From assembly GCA_019449595.1 (NCBI GenBank), contig JAGRPL010000012.1:88860-152859 (forward strand): DNA of 64,000 nt. The letters run 5' to 3'. Of this stretch, positions 27,253 through 36,172 are shown piece after piece (position 1 is the first letter of the stretch; every line of letters starts with the position of its first letter). The notes beneath the pieces are model-generated. The model had not been told where the DNA came from and made no database searches. It saw only the letters and a program-made list of their open reading frames with translations. The translations under genes were made by a program, and so were the position numbers. This DNA comes from Rhodoferax sp. (GTDB lineage Bacteria > Pseudomonadota > Gammaproteobacteria > Burkholderiales > Burkholderiaceae_C).

Positions 27253-28338
27253 ATGGCAGCTTCTCTTCACATCGCAGGCATCCGCAAGGTCTTCGGCAAG
27301 GGCGACAAGGCCGTCGAAGTGCTCAAGCGCATCGACATCGACGTCGCTCCGGGCGAATTTCTCATCCTGGTCGGCCCGTCGGGTTGTGGCAAGTCCACCC
27401 TGCTCAACATCATTGCCGGCCTGGAAGAGCCGTCCGAGGGCGAGCTGCTGATCAACGGCAAGAACGTCATCGGCATGGCCCCGGCACAGCGCGACATTGC
27501 CATGGTGTTCCAGAGCTATGCGCTGTACCCCACCATGACGGTGGCCGACAACATCGGCTTCGCACTGGAAATGCGCAAGGTACCCAAGGAGGTGCGCACC
27601 AAGCGCATCCACGAAGTGGCCGCCATGCTGCAGATCGAGAACCTGCTGGACCGCCGCCCCTCGCAGCTCTCCGGCGGCCAGCGCCAGCGCGTGGCCATGG
27701 GGCGCGCCCTGGCGCGCGACCCGCAGCTGTTCCTCTTCGACGAACCGCTGTCCAACCTGGACGCCAAGCTGCGGGTGGAGATGCGCGCCGAAATCAAGCG
27801 TCTGCACCACGTCAGCGGCATCACCACGGTGTACGTCACCCACGACCAGATCGAGGCCATGACGCTGGGCAGCCGCATTGCGGTGATGAAGGACGGCATC
27901 CTGCAGCAGATCGGCACCCCCGACGAGATTTACCGCACGCCGGCCAACACCTATGTGGCGGGATTCATCGGTTCGCCGATGATGAACTTCATCGAAGGGC
28001 ACGCCGTCACCGGCGATGAGGGGCAGAGCCAGTTCGTCTTTACCGGCGGCTCCCTGGACCTGCCCACGCCCACCGGGCGCGACGTGATCCTGGGCCAGCG
28101 GCCCGAACACATCCACCTGGCCGATGATGCCGCCTGGCGCGGCGACGTGATCCTGGTGGAGCCCACCGGCGCCGACACCTACGTGGTGGTCAAGACCGGC
28201 GCGGGCCTCATCACCGTGCGGGCGCCGGCCAACACCAAGCTGGACATCGGCGCCAACGTAGGCATGACGGTGAGCAGCCGGCACAACAACTGGTTCGACA
28301 AGACCACCGGCCAGCGTATGGCCCTGGCGGCGGCCTAG
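27253..28338 (+). CDS. Sugar ABC transporter ATP-binding protein (UgpC/MalK type)
   Basis: ATPase of the sugar importer, 361 residues. Walker A GPSGCGKSTLLN (about residue 39), Q-loop VFQSYALYP, signature LSGGQRQRVAMGRAL, Walker B LFLFDEPLSNLD and switch His VTHDQ are all present. The C-terminal half (about 245-361) is the MalK-type regulatory OB domain. Its 3' end overlaps the end of the convergent sensor kinase by 4 bases. Confidence 0.94.
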   Translation: MAASLHIAGIRKVFGKGDKAVEVLKRIDIDVAPGEFLILVGPSGCGKSTLLNIIAGLEEPSEGELLINGKNVIGMAPAQRDIAMVFQSYALYPTMTVADNIGFALEMRKVPKEVRTKRIHEVAAMLQIENLLDRRPSQLSGGQRQRVAMGRALARDPQLFLFDEPLSNLDAKLRVEMRAEIKRLHHVSGITTVYVTHDQIEAMTLGSRIAVMKDGILQQIGTPDEIYRTPANTYVAGFIGSPMMNFIEGHAVTGDEGQSQFVFTGGSLDLPTPTGRDVILGQRPEHIHLADDAAWRGDVILVEPTGADTYVVVKTGAGLITVRAPANTKLDIGANVGMTVSSRHNNWFDKTTGQRMALAAA

Positions 28339-29711
28339 GTCGGCAGCGGCAACTCCAGGCGGATGATCAGCCCGTGCGGGCGGGCGTGGTGGGCGCTGGC
28401 CACGCCGCCGTGGCGTTGGGCAATTTCAGCCACGATGGCCAGGCCCAGGCCGCATCCGCCGGGTAGCGCGCTGGCCCGCCAGAAGCGTTCGAACACGCGC
28501 TCCAGTTCGGCATCGGTCAGGCCGGGGCCGTCGTCCTCCACTTCCAGCACGCACTGGCCTTCCTGGCTGCGGGCACGCAGGGTGACCTGGGTGCCGTGCC
28601 CGGCGTAGCGCAGCGCGTTGTCGATCAGGTTGCTCAGCACCTCGCGCAGCAGCAGCTTGTCGGCGGGCACGATCAGCGAATCCTCGCCCTCGTAACCCAG
28701 GTCCACGCTGGCCGCCACGGCGCGCGGCGTCCACTCGCGGGCCACTTCGCGGGCCAGTGCCGCCGCGTCGACCGGCAGCAGAATCACGTCGGCTTCGGTG
28801 CGGGCCAGCGACAGCAGCTGGTGCACCAGGTGCGCGCTGCGCTGGGCGCCGGTGTGCACCTTCTGCAGGCGCTGCTGCAGCGCCTGGGGATCGGTCTCCT
28901 GCAGGGCCAGCTCGGTCTGGCTGATCAGGCCCGCCAGCGGCGTGCGCAGCTGGTGGGCGGCGTCGTTCAGGAAGCGCTTTTCCTGGCTCAGGCTGCGTCG
29001 CAGCGTGGTCAGCAGCTGGTTCACGGCATTGGCCAGGGAGTGCACCTCCTGGGGGGCCTGCGTCATCTCGATGGGCGACAGCGACGCGGCCGTGCGGTGG
29101 GCCAGCTGGGCCTCCAGCCGCTGCAGCGGCACCAGCCCGCGGCGCACGCCAGCGTACACCAGAAAGCTCAGCACGGCCCCCAGCAGCAGCAGGGGAAACA
29201 GCATGTCCTGCACCAGCTCGCGGGCAATGCGCTGCTGCACCACCAGGCTCTTGGCCACCTGCACCCGCATGCGCTGCTGGGTCATGCCTTCGCCAAAACT
29301 CAGGTCGATGCTGGCCAGGCGCATGGGCTTGCCGTCCATGACCACGTTGTAGAGCACCGGCTCATTCTGCGGGATGTCCGTGCCCTCGGGCGGGCTGGGC
29401 AGCTGCCCATTGCCCAGCAGGAAGCTGCCCGGCGGCGAGGACACCATGTACGACACCCGGTCCTTGGGGTCTTCTTCAATGATGTCCTGGGCCGCCTTGG
29501 GAAAGTCGACCAGCAGGCCCGAGCCAAAGGGCTTGACCTGGCGTGCCAGCGAGCGCACCGAGCGGGTCAGCGACTGGTCGATGGTTTTTTCGGCATAGGT
29601 CAGCGCCACGCGGTAGGCTAGCACCCCGCCGACCAGCCACAGCACCAGCTGGGGCAGCAGCAGCCAGGCCAGCAGCTGGCGGCGCAGCGAAAAGGAGGTG
29701 GCCGCCGTCAT
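28335..29711 (-). CDS. Two-component sensor histidine kinase (TctE/QseC type)
   Basis: A 458-residue inner-membrane kinase. It has a first membrane segment (about 14-34), a periplasmic 2CSK_N-type sensor region (about 35-165), a second membrane segment (about 166-185) and HAMP. The H-box NDAAHQLRTPLAGL holds the phosphorylated His, with the N-box NLIDNALRYAGHG and G-boxes DDGPGL and GLGLAIV. It starts in an ATGA overlap with the response regulator gene. Facing the sugar operon, it may control sugar uptake as GtrS/GltR do in pseudomonads; this is inference. Confidence 0.92.
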   Translation of the reverse strand: MTAATSFSLRRQLLAWLLLPQLVLWLVGGVLAYRVALTYAEKTIDQSLTRSVRSLARQVKPFGSGLLVDFPKAAQDIIEEDPKDRVSYMVSSPPGSFLLGNGQLPSPPEGTDIPQNEPVLYNVVMDGKPMRLASIDLSFGEGMTQQRMRVQVAKSLVVQQRIARELVQDMLFPLLLLGAVLSFLVYAGVRRGLVPLQRLEAQLAHRTAASLSPIEMTQAPQEVHSLANAVNQLLTTLRRSLSQEKRFLNDAAHQLRTPLAGLISQTELALQETDPQALQQRLQKVHTGAQRSAHLVHQLLSLARTEADVILLPVDAAALAREVAREWTPRAVAASVDLGYEGEDSLIVPADKLLLREVLSNLIDNALRYAGHGTQVTLRARSQEGQCVLEVEDDGPGLTDAELERVFERFWRASALPGGCGLGLAIVAEIAQRHGGVASAHHARPHGLIIRLELPLPT

Positions 29712-30409
29712 GCGGCGTCCATCTCCAGCATGTAGCCCAGGCCCCGCACGTTGCGGATGTTCAGGCCCGAATCCTGCAGCTTGCGCCGCAGGCGGTGCAC
29801 ATACACCTCCAGCGCGTTGGAGCCGCCGGTGGCGCCGTCGGCCGGCTGGGTCTGCCACACGGCCAGCACGTCTTCGCGGCTGACCACCTGGCCCAGGTTG
29901 TTGACCAGCAGCGACAGCAGCGACCATTCGCGCTGGGTCAGCTCCAGGGGCTCCTCGTCCAGCCACGCCAGGGGCAGGGCCGGGTCCACGCGCAGGCGCT
30001 TGGCGGCCGGGCTTTCCACTTCCAGCGAGCCGCCGAAGGCCGGCAGGCGCGCGCGGCGCAACAGGGCTTGCAGGCGTGCCACCAGTTCGGCCACGCTGAA
30101 GGGTTTGGTCAGGTAGTCGTCGGCCCCGGCGTTGAGGCCCTGCACCCGGTCTTCCACGCCGTCGCGCGCCGTGAGCACCAGCACCGGCAGGGCCGAGAAG
30201 CGCTGGCGGATCCAGCGTAGCACGCTGATGCCGTCGAGCCGCGGCAGGCCCAGGTCGAGGATGACCGCGTCGACCCGGGTGGTCTCCAGCAGGGCCTGCG
30301 CCTGCACGCCGTCGCTGGCGCTGCACACACTGTGGCCCGCGTGCACCAGCTGCGCGCACAGGCCGTCGCGCAGCAACTCGTCGTCTTCAACAATCAGCAG
30401 GTGGGACAT
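29708..30409 (-). CDS. OmpR-family response regulator (TctD/QseB type)
   Basis: Partner of the overlapping kinase. The 233 residues have a receiver domain with the acidic pocket EDDE, the phospho-acceptor Asp in DAVILDLGLPRLDG (about residue 51) and Lys in YLTKPFS, then an OmpR-type winged helix ending with ALEVYVHRLRRKL and VRGLGYMLE. Confidence 0.94.
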   Translation of the reverse strand: MSHLLIVEDDELLRDGLCAQLVHAGHSVCSASDGVQAQALLETTRVDAVILDLGLPRLDGISVLRWIRQRFSALPVLVLTARDGVEDRVQGLNAGADDYLTKPFSVAELVARLQALLRRARLPAFGGSLEVESPAAKRLRVDPALPLAWLDEEPLELTQREWSLLSLLVNNLGQVVSREDVLAVWQTQPADGATGGSNALEVYVHRLRRKLQDSGLNIRNVRGLGYMLEMDAA

Positions 30410-30439
30410 GGGGCAAGCATACCAAGGCGCCCGCGGCTT

Positions 30440-31708
30440 TTACAGGCCGGCGGTCACCGCCGCAATGCGCGCCGCGTGGATCTTCTCGCCGACCTTCGGG
30501 CCGCTCAGCCCGGCGGCCTGGGCGTCGGCGGCAATGGTGTGGGTGGCGACAGCCTGCGCCCGCTGCAGGGCCTGGGCCAGCCGGTCCGCCTGCGGGTACG
30601 GGGTGCCGTGCAGCCCCAGGCGGCCGCGGGCGTCGCACTCGCAGGCCAGCAGGATGTCGGCAAAGCGCTCCGGCTTGCGAAACGCGTCGCAGCGCTCCAG
30701 CAGGCGCACGATGGCGGCCGCGTTCAGGGAGGCGCTGCGGTGGATGTTGCCGTGCTCGCGGGTCACCACCTGCGCCAGTTCGTGGCACTCCACGGGCACC
30801 CGCAGGCGCTGGCACAGGGGCTTGAGCAGGCGCACGCCACGCTCCTCGTGGCCGATGTGGCGGGGCAGCATGTCGGTGGGCGTGTTGCCCTTGCCCAGGT
30901 CGTGTGCCAGGCAGGCAAAGCGCACCGGCAGCGGGGCGCCCAGGCGGGCGGCCATGTCCAGCACCAGCATCAGGTGCGCGCCGGTGTCCACCTCGGGGTG
31001 GTGTTCCACGCTCTGGGGAATGCCCCACAGGGCGTCCACCTCGGGCAGCAGCCGCACCAGCGCGCCGCAGTCGCGCAGCACGGCGAACATGCGCGAGGGC
31101 TGTTCTTCCATCAGGCCGCGGGCCAGTTCCTGCCAGACCCGCTCGGCCACCAGGTGGTCCACCTCGCCGTGGCGCACCATGTCGCGCATCAGCTCCAGGG
31201 TTTCCGGGGCCACCGTGAAGTCGGTGAAGCGGGCTGCGAAGCGGGCCAGCCGCAGGATGCGCACCGGGTCTTCGCGGAAGGCGTCGGTGACGTGGCGCAG
31301 CACCTTGTCGGCAATGTCCCGGTGGCCGCCAAACGGGTCCACCAGGGCGCCAGTGGCCTGCCATTTTTTGGGGTCAAAAACGCCATCTGTGGCCGTGGAA
31401 TCTGCGTGGACAGCTATGGAATTGATAGTAAGGTCGCGCCGGGCCAGGTCTTCTTCCAGCGTGACGCTGGGCTCGGAGTGGATGGCAAAGCCGCGGTAGC
31501 CGGGCGCCGTCTTGCGTTCGGTGCGGGCCAGCGCGTACTCTTCCTTGGTCTGGGGGTGCAGGAACACGGGAAAGTCCCGACCCACCGGCACAAAGCCCTG
31601 GTCCATCAGGGCCTGGGGCGTGGCGCCCACCACCACCCAGTCGTGGTCCTGCATGGGCAGGCCCATCAGGGCATCGCGCACCGCACCGCCAACCAGGTAG
31701 GTTTCCAT
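30440..31708 (-). CDS. cca: Multifunctional CCA tRNA nucleotidyltransferase
   Basis: Adds and repairs the 3' CCA of tRNA. From the ATG at 31708 the product has 422 residues. It has the nucleotidyltransferase head YLVGGAVRDALMG with DHDWVVVG, the RRDLTINSIA and EDPVRILRLARFAARF blocks, and an HD domain (LAHDLGKG) giving the phosphohydrolase activities of gammaproteobacterial-type Cca. Copy D of the dispersed repeat lies in frame just after TINSIAVHAD. Confidence 0.95.
   Translation of the reverse strand: METYLVGGAVRDALMGLPMQDHDWVVVGATPQALMDQGFVPVGRDFPVFLHPQTKEEYALARTERKTAPGYRGFAIHSEPSVTLEEDLARRDLTINSIAVHADSTATDGVFDPKKWQATGALVDPFGGHRDIADKVLRHVTDAFREDPVRILRLARFAARFTDFTVAPETLELMRDMVRHGEVDHLVAERVWQELARGLMEEQPSRMFAVLRDCGALVRLLPEVDALWGIPQSVEHHPEVDTGAHLMLVLDMAARLGAPLPVRFACLAHDLGKGNTPTDMLPRHIGHEERGVRLLKPLCQRLRVPVECHELAQVVTREHGNIHRSASLNAAAIVRLLERCDAFRKPERFADILLACECDARGRLGLHGTPYPQADRLAQALQRAQAVATHTIAADAQAAGLSGPKVGEKIHAARIAAVTAGL
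31374..31429 (-). repeat. Dispersed GCTAT/CGCAG repeat, copy D (inside cca)
   Basis: Minus strand ACTATCAATTCCATAGCTGT, then CCACGCAGATTCC, then ACGGCCACAGATGGCG. It encodes roughly SIAVHADSTATDGVFD. The second half corresponds to a surface segment of variable length between conserved blocks of Cca. Confidence 0.6.
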
Positions 31709-31736
31709 GTCCGTCAGGTTACCGGAAATGCGGCGC

Positions 31737-32420
31737 TCAGGGCCGCAGGCGGTAGGGCTCTTCGAACTCCCGGAAATCGTGTTCGGCCAGGGCGCCGTCC
31801 ATCCAGGCCTGCACGCCGGGCAGGGCGCAGACGCGGGCGATGTAGGCGGCAATGGGTTCGGGCACCGGCAGCCCATAGCTGCGCATGCGCATGCACACCG
31901 GCGCAAAGAAGGCGTCGGCGATGGTGAAGGCCCCAAACAGCAGGGGCCCGCCATGCGTCTGCAGCAGGGCGCTCCACATGGCCACCAGGCGCTGCACGTC
32001 GGCCCGCACGGCGGGCTTGTCGCGCCAGATCAGGGCGCCGGTGTCGGCCAGCTGCGCTTCAATGTTCATGGGGCAGTTGCCGCGCAGAGCGGCAAAGCCG
32101 CTGTGCATCTCGGCACAGATGCTGCGCGCGCGCGCCCGGGCGGTGCGCTCGGTGGGCCACAGCTTCTTGTCGGGATGCTGCTCGGCCAGGTACTCGGCAA
32201 TGGCCAGCGTGTCCCAGATGGCCAGGTCGCCGTCGACCAGCACCGGCACCTTGCCGGTGGGGGTGACGTCGTGCAGGGTTTTCTTGAAGGTGGAATCGGC
32301 GTCGAAGGAGTCAAAGCGCACCGGCACCTCGGTGAAGGCAATGCCGGCCTGCTTGAGCAGCACCCAGGGACGCATGGACCAGGACGAGTAGTTCTTGTTG
32401 CCGATGTAGAGCGTGTACAT
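31737..32420 (-). CDS. Glutathione S-transferase family protein
   Basis: A 227-residue GST. The thioredoxin-like N-terminal domain starts YTLYIGNKNYSSWSMRPW, where the Ser in NYSSWS is the likely catalytic residue. VPVLVDGDLAIWDTLAIAEYL is the glutathione-binding block, followed by an all-helical C-terminal domain. Substrate unknown. Confidence 0.92.
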   Translation of the reverse strand: MYTLYIGNKNYSSWSMRPWVLLKQAGIAFTEVPVRFDSFDADSTFKKTLHDVTPTGKVPVLVDGDLAIWDTLAIAEYLAEQHPDKKLWPTERTARARARSICAEMHSGFAALRGNCPMNIEAQLADTGALIWRDKPAVRADVQRLVAMWSALLQTHGGPLLFGAFTIADAFFAPVCMRMRSYGLPVPEPIAAYIARVCALPGVQAWMDGALAEHDFREFEEPYRLRP

Positions 32421-32468
32421 AAAACCTTCTTGCAGAGTCGGTGGGTGTGGGAATCCGGCGGCGGGGCC

Positions 32469-34472
32469 TCAGGGCAGGTCGTCCATGGCGGGCGCCGCCG
32501 CGCTGGCGTCACGCGGGCCCACCGTGCCCAAGCGGGCCTTGAGCGATTGCGGCTGGCCCGTGATCAGCGCAGCGTAGTTGGTGGTGTTGGACAGCACCTT
32601 CTTCACGTAGTCGCGGGTTTCGTTGAAGGGCACGTTCTCGGCCCAGATGGCGGCCTCCAGAACGGGGTCTCCGGTCTGCCCGCGCCAGGTGCGCGGCCGG
32701 TTGGGGCCGGCGTTGTAGGCAGCAGCGGCCATGGGCATGGAGCCGCCAAAGTTGTCCAGCACCAGCTTCAGGTAACCGGTGCCGATGGCGATGTTGGTGT
32801 CGCGGTCGGTGATCTGGTGCGACTGGAAATCGGTCAGGCCGATTTTCTTGGCAGTCCAGCGCGCCGTGGCGGGCATGACCTGCATCAACCCGGAGGCGCC
32901 CACGCCGGAGCGGGCATCGGTGATGAAGCGGCTTTCCTGGCGGATCAGCCCGTACACGTAGGCCGGGTCCAGCCCGATCTGTTTGGCACGGGCGATCACC
33001 GCCGCTTTGTGGGGCATGGGAAAGCGCTGCTCCAGGTCGATGACGCCCTTGGTGCGCTCGCTGGTATTGATGCAGCGGTCCCAGACCTCGTTGTGGCAGG
33101 CCAGATCGGCGGCGGCGAGCAGAGCGCGGTCGTCCATGCCGCCGCGCACATGCAGGTTGGTACTGTAGTTCCATTCGCGCACCCCCTCAGAACGCAGCCC
33201 GATGCGGATGGCGTACAGGGCGCGGTTCAGTCCCGGGTTGCGGCTGGCGGCGTCTTTTTCTTCTGGCGTGGGGGCGGCAGGACGGGGGGGGGCGCTGATG
33301 CGCTGGCCCAGCTCCTCCAGTGCCAGCTGCTCATAGAAGCCGCGCACGCCGGCAATGCTTTCCAGCAGGCGCAGGGCCTGCGTGCGGGAGCCCTCGGTGG
33401 TCGATTGCTGCAACAGCGCGCGGGCGCGCCAGTAGACCCAGGTGGGCTCGCTGCGCTGGGGCTCGCCCATGGCGGAGATGGCGCTTTGCACCTGGTCCCA
33501 GCGGCCGGCGCGCAGGGCCGCACGGGCTTGCCAGGCCAGGTGGTCTTCGTTCAGGTAGGCGGTCTGCGCCCGGGCAAAGTAGGCCGGAGCGTCGGGCAAG
33601 AGTTTCTGGGCCGCGCGCTTGCCGATGACGCCCCAGATCCAGCTGCGCTCCTCCTGGGTCAGCTGGGTTTTCCAGCGCAGCTTGTCGATCTCGGCGGCCG
33701 CGTCGGCGGGCTCCAGGTAGGCCTGGCGGATCAGGGCCAGGGACACCAGCTCCCGCGTCTTGGGCTGGATGGCGGTGAGCTTGTCGTTGAGGTACTTGCC
33801 CGGGTTCAGGTAGATGGCGGTAACGGTCTTGACCGAGCCGGGGCTGACCAGCCCCACGGCCTGGGTGGCCACGCGCAAGCGGTCGTTTTCCATGCCCAGG
33901 CGGGCGCGTTGCCAGACCATCTGCGCCGACGTGGTGTGGTCCTTGAGCAACTGTTCGGCGGCGCTGGCGCAGCCTTCGTCGGCGTCCTTCAGGGGCAGCC
34001 AGGCGTCTTTGACCTGCGCGGTGTTGTCCACGCCGCTGCTCAGGTGCTCGGCCAGCAGCGCGTAGCACTGCACCGAGCGGTTGTCGTTCATGCGGTACAG
34101 CGGGTATTCGCGGTTGAAGCTGGTCCAGTCGCGGTTCTTGCCCAGTTGCAGCAGCCATTCGGTGCGCAGGCGGTCTTCTTGGTAGGTGCCGCGGTAGCGG
34201 GCGAAAAAGTCCTGGACTTCGGCGTTGCTGGCTTCGTCCAGCCGGGCGGACAATTCCCAGTACGCTGCCCAGGGCTCCAGAACGTGGCCGCGTGCCTGCG
34301 GCAGCAGGGTGCTCAGGCGCTTGCGGTCGCGCCCCTTGTAGGCTTGCGCCATGTCCAGAAGGGTCTCGTCGGCACGGGTGGTGTCCCGTCCCTGCGCGTG
34401 TGCGGGGACGAGCGCGGGCGACATCAGGGCGCCCAGCAGGGCTATCGATGTCAGAATGGCTGAAAACTGCAT
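32469..34472 (-). CDS. slt: Soluble lytic murein transglycosylase (Slt70 family)
   Basis: Cuts the MurNAc-GlcNAc bond to form 1,6-anhydro ends. From the ATG at 34472 the product has 667 residues: a signal peptide ending PAHAQ, a long helical superhelix (about 30-470) and a C-terminal goose-lysozyme-like domain. That domain has the catalytic Glu in IRQESRF, then GASGLMQVMPATAR and AAYNAGPNRPRTW. Upstream in-frame codons (to 34547) would disrupt the signal peptide. Its product is the substrate source for AnmK. Confidence 0.94.
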   Translation of the reverse strand: MQFSAILTSIALLGALMSPALVPAHAQGRDTTRADETLLDMAQAYKGRDRKRLSTLLPQARGHVLEPWAAYWELSARLDEASNAEVQDFFARYRGTYQEDRLRTEWLLQLGKNRDWTSFNREYPLYRMNDNRSVQCYALLAEHLSSGVDNTAQVKDAWLPLKDADEGCASAAEQLLKDHTTSAQMVWQRARLGMENDRLRVATQAVGLVSPGSVKTVTAIYLNPGKYLNDKLTAIQPKTRELVSLALIRQAYLEPADAAAEIDKLRWKTQLTQEERSWIWGVIGKRAAQKLLPDAPAYFARAQTAYLNEDHLAWQARAALRAGRWDQVQSAISAMGEPQRSEPTWVYWRARALLQQSTTEGSRTQALRLLESIAGVRGFYEQLALEELGQRISAPPRPAAPTPEEKDAASRNPGLNRALYAIRIGLRSEGVREWNYSTNLHVRGGMDDRALLAAADLACHNEVWDRCINTSERTKGVIDLEQRFPMPHKAAVIARAKQIGLDPAYVYGLIRQESRFITDARSGVGASGLMQVMPATARWTAKKIGLTDFQSHQITDRDTNIAIGTGYLKLVLDNFGGSMPMAAAAYNAGPNRPRTWRGQTGDPVLEAAIWAENVPFNETRDYVKKVLSNTTNYAALITGQPQSLKARLGTVGPRDASAAAPAMDDLP

Positions 34473-34481
34473 GTGGAGATT

Positions 34482-35081
34482 ATGGACAACTCGGATGAAT
34501 CCAAAACGGCGGCCAAGAAAGCCCTTCGCAAGGCACTCCTTGATCAACGCCTGAACCTGCCCGACCGCCTACAGCGGGCCGATTTGTTACAACGGGTCAT
34601 GCGCATCTGGCTGGTGGGCCGACCCGACACGGTCATTGGCGCCTACTGGCCCATCAAGGGCGAGTTCGACCCCCTGCCGGCCCTGCACCGCTGGAAGGAA
34701 GACGGCGAGCTGCTGGACCAGCCGCAGCTGCGCCGCATCGGCCTGCCGGTGGTCGACAAGGAGCACAAGACCATGATCTTCCATGCTTGGTACCCCGGTT
34801 GCCCCATGGAAGAAGACGCCTACGGCATTCCCAAGCCCAAGGACACCGAGGTGATTGTTCCCACCCTGCTGTTTGCGCCCTGCGTGGGCTACGGGCCGGG
34901 CGGCTACCGGCTGGGCTACGGCGGGGGCTTCTACGACCGCATGCTGGCCACCCTGGAACCCAAGCCCTTTACCGTGGGGCTGGGCTTTGGCGTGGGCTTC
35001 GTTCCCGACTTCGAGCCCGAACCCCACGACATGCCGCTGGACGCCATCCTCAACGACTACGGGGTGGTGTGGCCGGTGTAA
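34482..35081 (+). CDS. 5-formyltetrahydrofolate cyclo-ligase
   Basis: Converts 5-formyl-THF to 5,10-methenyl-THF. The 199 residues show the ATP/folate signature GPGGYRLGYGGGFYDRML (about residues 141-158) and an N-terminal KKALRKALLDQR helix. It is divergent from slt (starts 9 bases apart) and its 3' end overlaps the convergent LysR gene by 32 bases. No 6S RNA was recognised beside it. Confidence 0.93.
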   Translation: MDNSDESKTAAKKALRKALLDQRLNLPDRLQRADLLQRVMRIWLVGRPDTVIGAYWPIKGEFDPLPALHRWKEDGELLDQPQLRRIGLPVVDKEHKTMIFHAWYPGCPMEEDAYGIPKPKDTEVIVPTLLFAPCVGYGPGGYRLGYGGGFYDRMLATLEPKPFTVGLGFGVGFVPDFEPEPHDMPLDAILNDYGVVWPV

Positions 35082-36045
35082 GCGGTGCGGCAGCCTCGCC
35101 CAGCGTGCGCCGGGTGGTGTCGGCCTGCTGGCGCAGCCATTCGCAAAAGGCCCTGATCTCCGGCCGCTGGATGCTGCGCGGCCCGATGATGAGCCAGTAG
35201 GCCAGGGGCGACTCCAGCCGGGTTCCGGGCAGCACCTCCACCAGGTCGCCGCTGGCCAGGCTGTCGGCAATCAGCGGCATGCGCGCCAGCGCCACGCCCT
35301 GGCCCGTCAGGGCGGCTTGCGCAATCTGGTGGGCGTAGTTGAAATACAGCCAGCGCTTGGGCTCGAAGCGCTTGAGCCCCTGGGCGTCCAGCCAGCGCTG
35401 CCAGGTCAGCCACTCCATGTGCTGGCTGCGGTAGGCGTCGCCGGCTTCCACCAATGCAAACTGGGTCAGGTCCTGCGCCTTGCGCAGGCGCGGGCCGCTC
35501 TTGAGCAGCCATGGGCTGGCCACCGGCGTGAGCTGCTCGCCAAACAGGCGCTCGGCCTGGGCCGGCATGTGGCTGGGGCTGGCGTAGCGCAGGGCCAGGT
35601 CCACGTCCGAGGTTTCCAGGTCCACCGAGGTGTCGGTGGCGTCGATGCGGATGTCGATGTCGGGGTGCTCGCGCTGGAAGGACTCCAGCCGTGGGATGAG
35701 CCACATCGACGCAAACGACGCCCAGGTGCTGATGGACACGCTCTTGCGCCCCGCGCCCTGGCGGATCAGCCGCACCGCGCTGTCGATGCGCTCCAGCGAA
35801 GGCGTCACCGCCCGCAGCAGCTGGATGCCGGCGCCGGTCAGCTCCACGGCACGGGTGTGGCGCAAAAACAGGGGCACGCCAATTTCGGTCTCCAGCGCCT
35901 GGATCTGCCGGCTGACGGCCGACTGGGTCAGCGCCAGATCGTCGGCGGCGGCGCGGAAGTTCAGGTGCCGGGCCACCGCCTGGAAGGCGCGCAAGTGGCC
36001 GGCCGCAACGGTGCGGGAGCGCAGGGGGGCGGATGAGGGCAGCAT
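35050..36045 (-). CDS. LysR-family transcriptional regulator (GcvA-like)
   Basis: A 331-residue LTTR. The N-terminal winged HTH is HLRAFQAVARHLNFRAAADDLALTQSAVSRQIQALE (given here in parts: HLRAFQAVARHLNF, then ALTQSAVSRQIQALE). A periplasmic-binding-like effector domain follows from about residue 100. Start codons at 36090 and 36108 are possible but would run through the candidate operator at 36050-36072. It is divergent from the DUF2917 gene, its most likely target. Confidence 0.9.
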   Translation of the reverse strand: MLPSSAPLRSRTVAAGHLRAFQAVARHLNFRAAADDLALTQSAVSRQIQALETEIGVPLFLRHTRAVELTGAGIQLLRAVTPSLERIDSAVRLIRQGAGRKSVSISTWASFASMWLIPRLESFQREHPDIDIRIDATDTSVDLETSDVDLALRYASPSHMPAQAERLFGEQLTPVASPWLLKSGPRLRKAQDLTQFALVEAGDAYRSQHMEWLTWQRWLDAQGLKRFEPKRWLYFNYAHQIAQAALTGQGVALARMPLIADSLASGDLVEVLPGTRLESPLAYWLIIGPRSIQRPEIRAFCEWLRQQADTTRRTLGEAAAPLTPATPPRSR

Positions 36046-36049
36046 GGGT

Positions 36050-36072
36050 ATTGATTCGATTAATGCATCAAT
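36050..36072. promoter_or_regulatory. LysR-type operator, ATTGAT-N11-ATCAAT
   Basis: Perfect 6-base inverted arms separated by 11 bases, matching the T-N11-A rule of LysR regulators. It sits 5 bases upstream of the preferred LysR start, so it probably mediates autoregulation. Confidence 0.6.
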
Positions 36073-36128
36073 AGCGTAACGCCTTTTCATTGGACTGCCA
36101 AACGCCATGGCGCGATCATTTGCTGCCA

Positions 36129-36148
36129 GATTGATGTTTTTATCAATC
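36129..36148. promoter_or_regulatory. Second operator half-site pair, GATTGAT-N6-ATCAATC
   Basis: The same ATTGAT/ATCAAT arms as at 36050-36072, now perfect over 7 bases with a 6-base spacer, 24 bases upstream of the DUF2917 start. Two copies of one motif in the divergent region suggest a shared regulator. Confidence 0.55.
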
Positions 36149-36172
36149 GCTTGTCTTCACCAGGAGAACACC

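Noticed and set aside
31707..34463. Very long open frame (918 codons) on the plus strand
   Set aside because: It runs opposite cca, the GST gene and slt, which have clear domains and motifs. The frame is Gly/Ala/His-rich low-complexity translation typical of the antisense of GC-rich genes.
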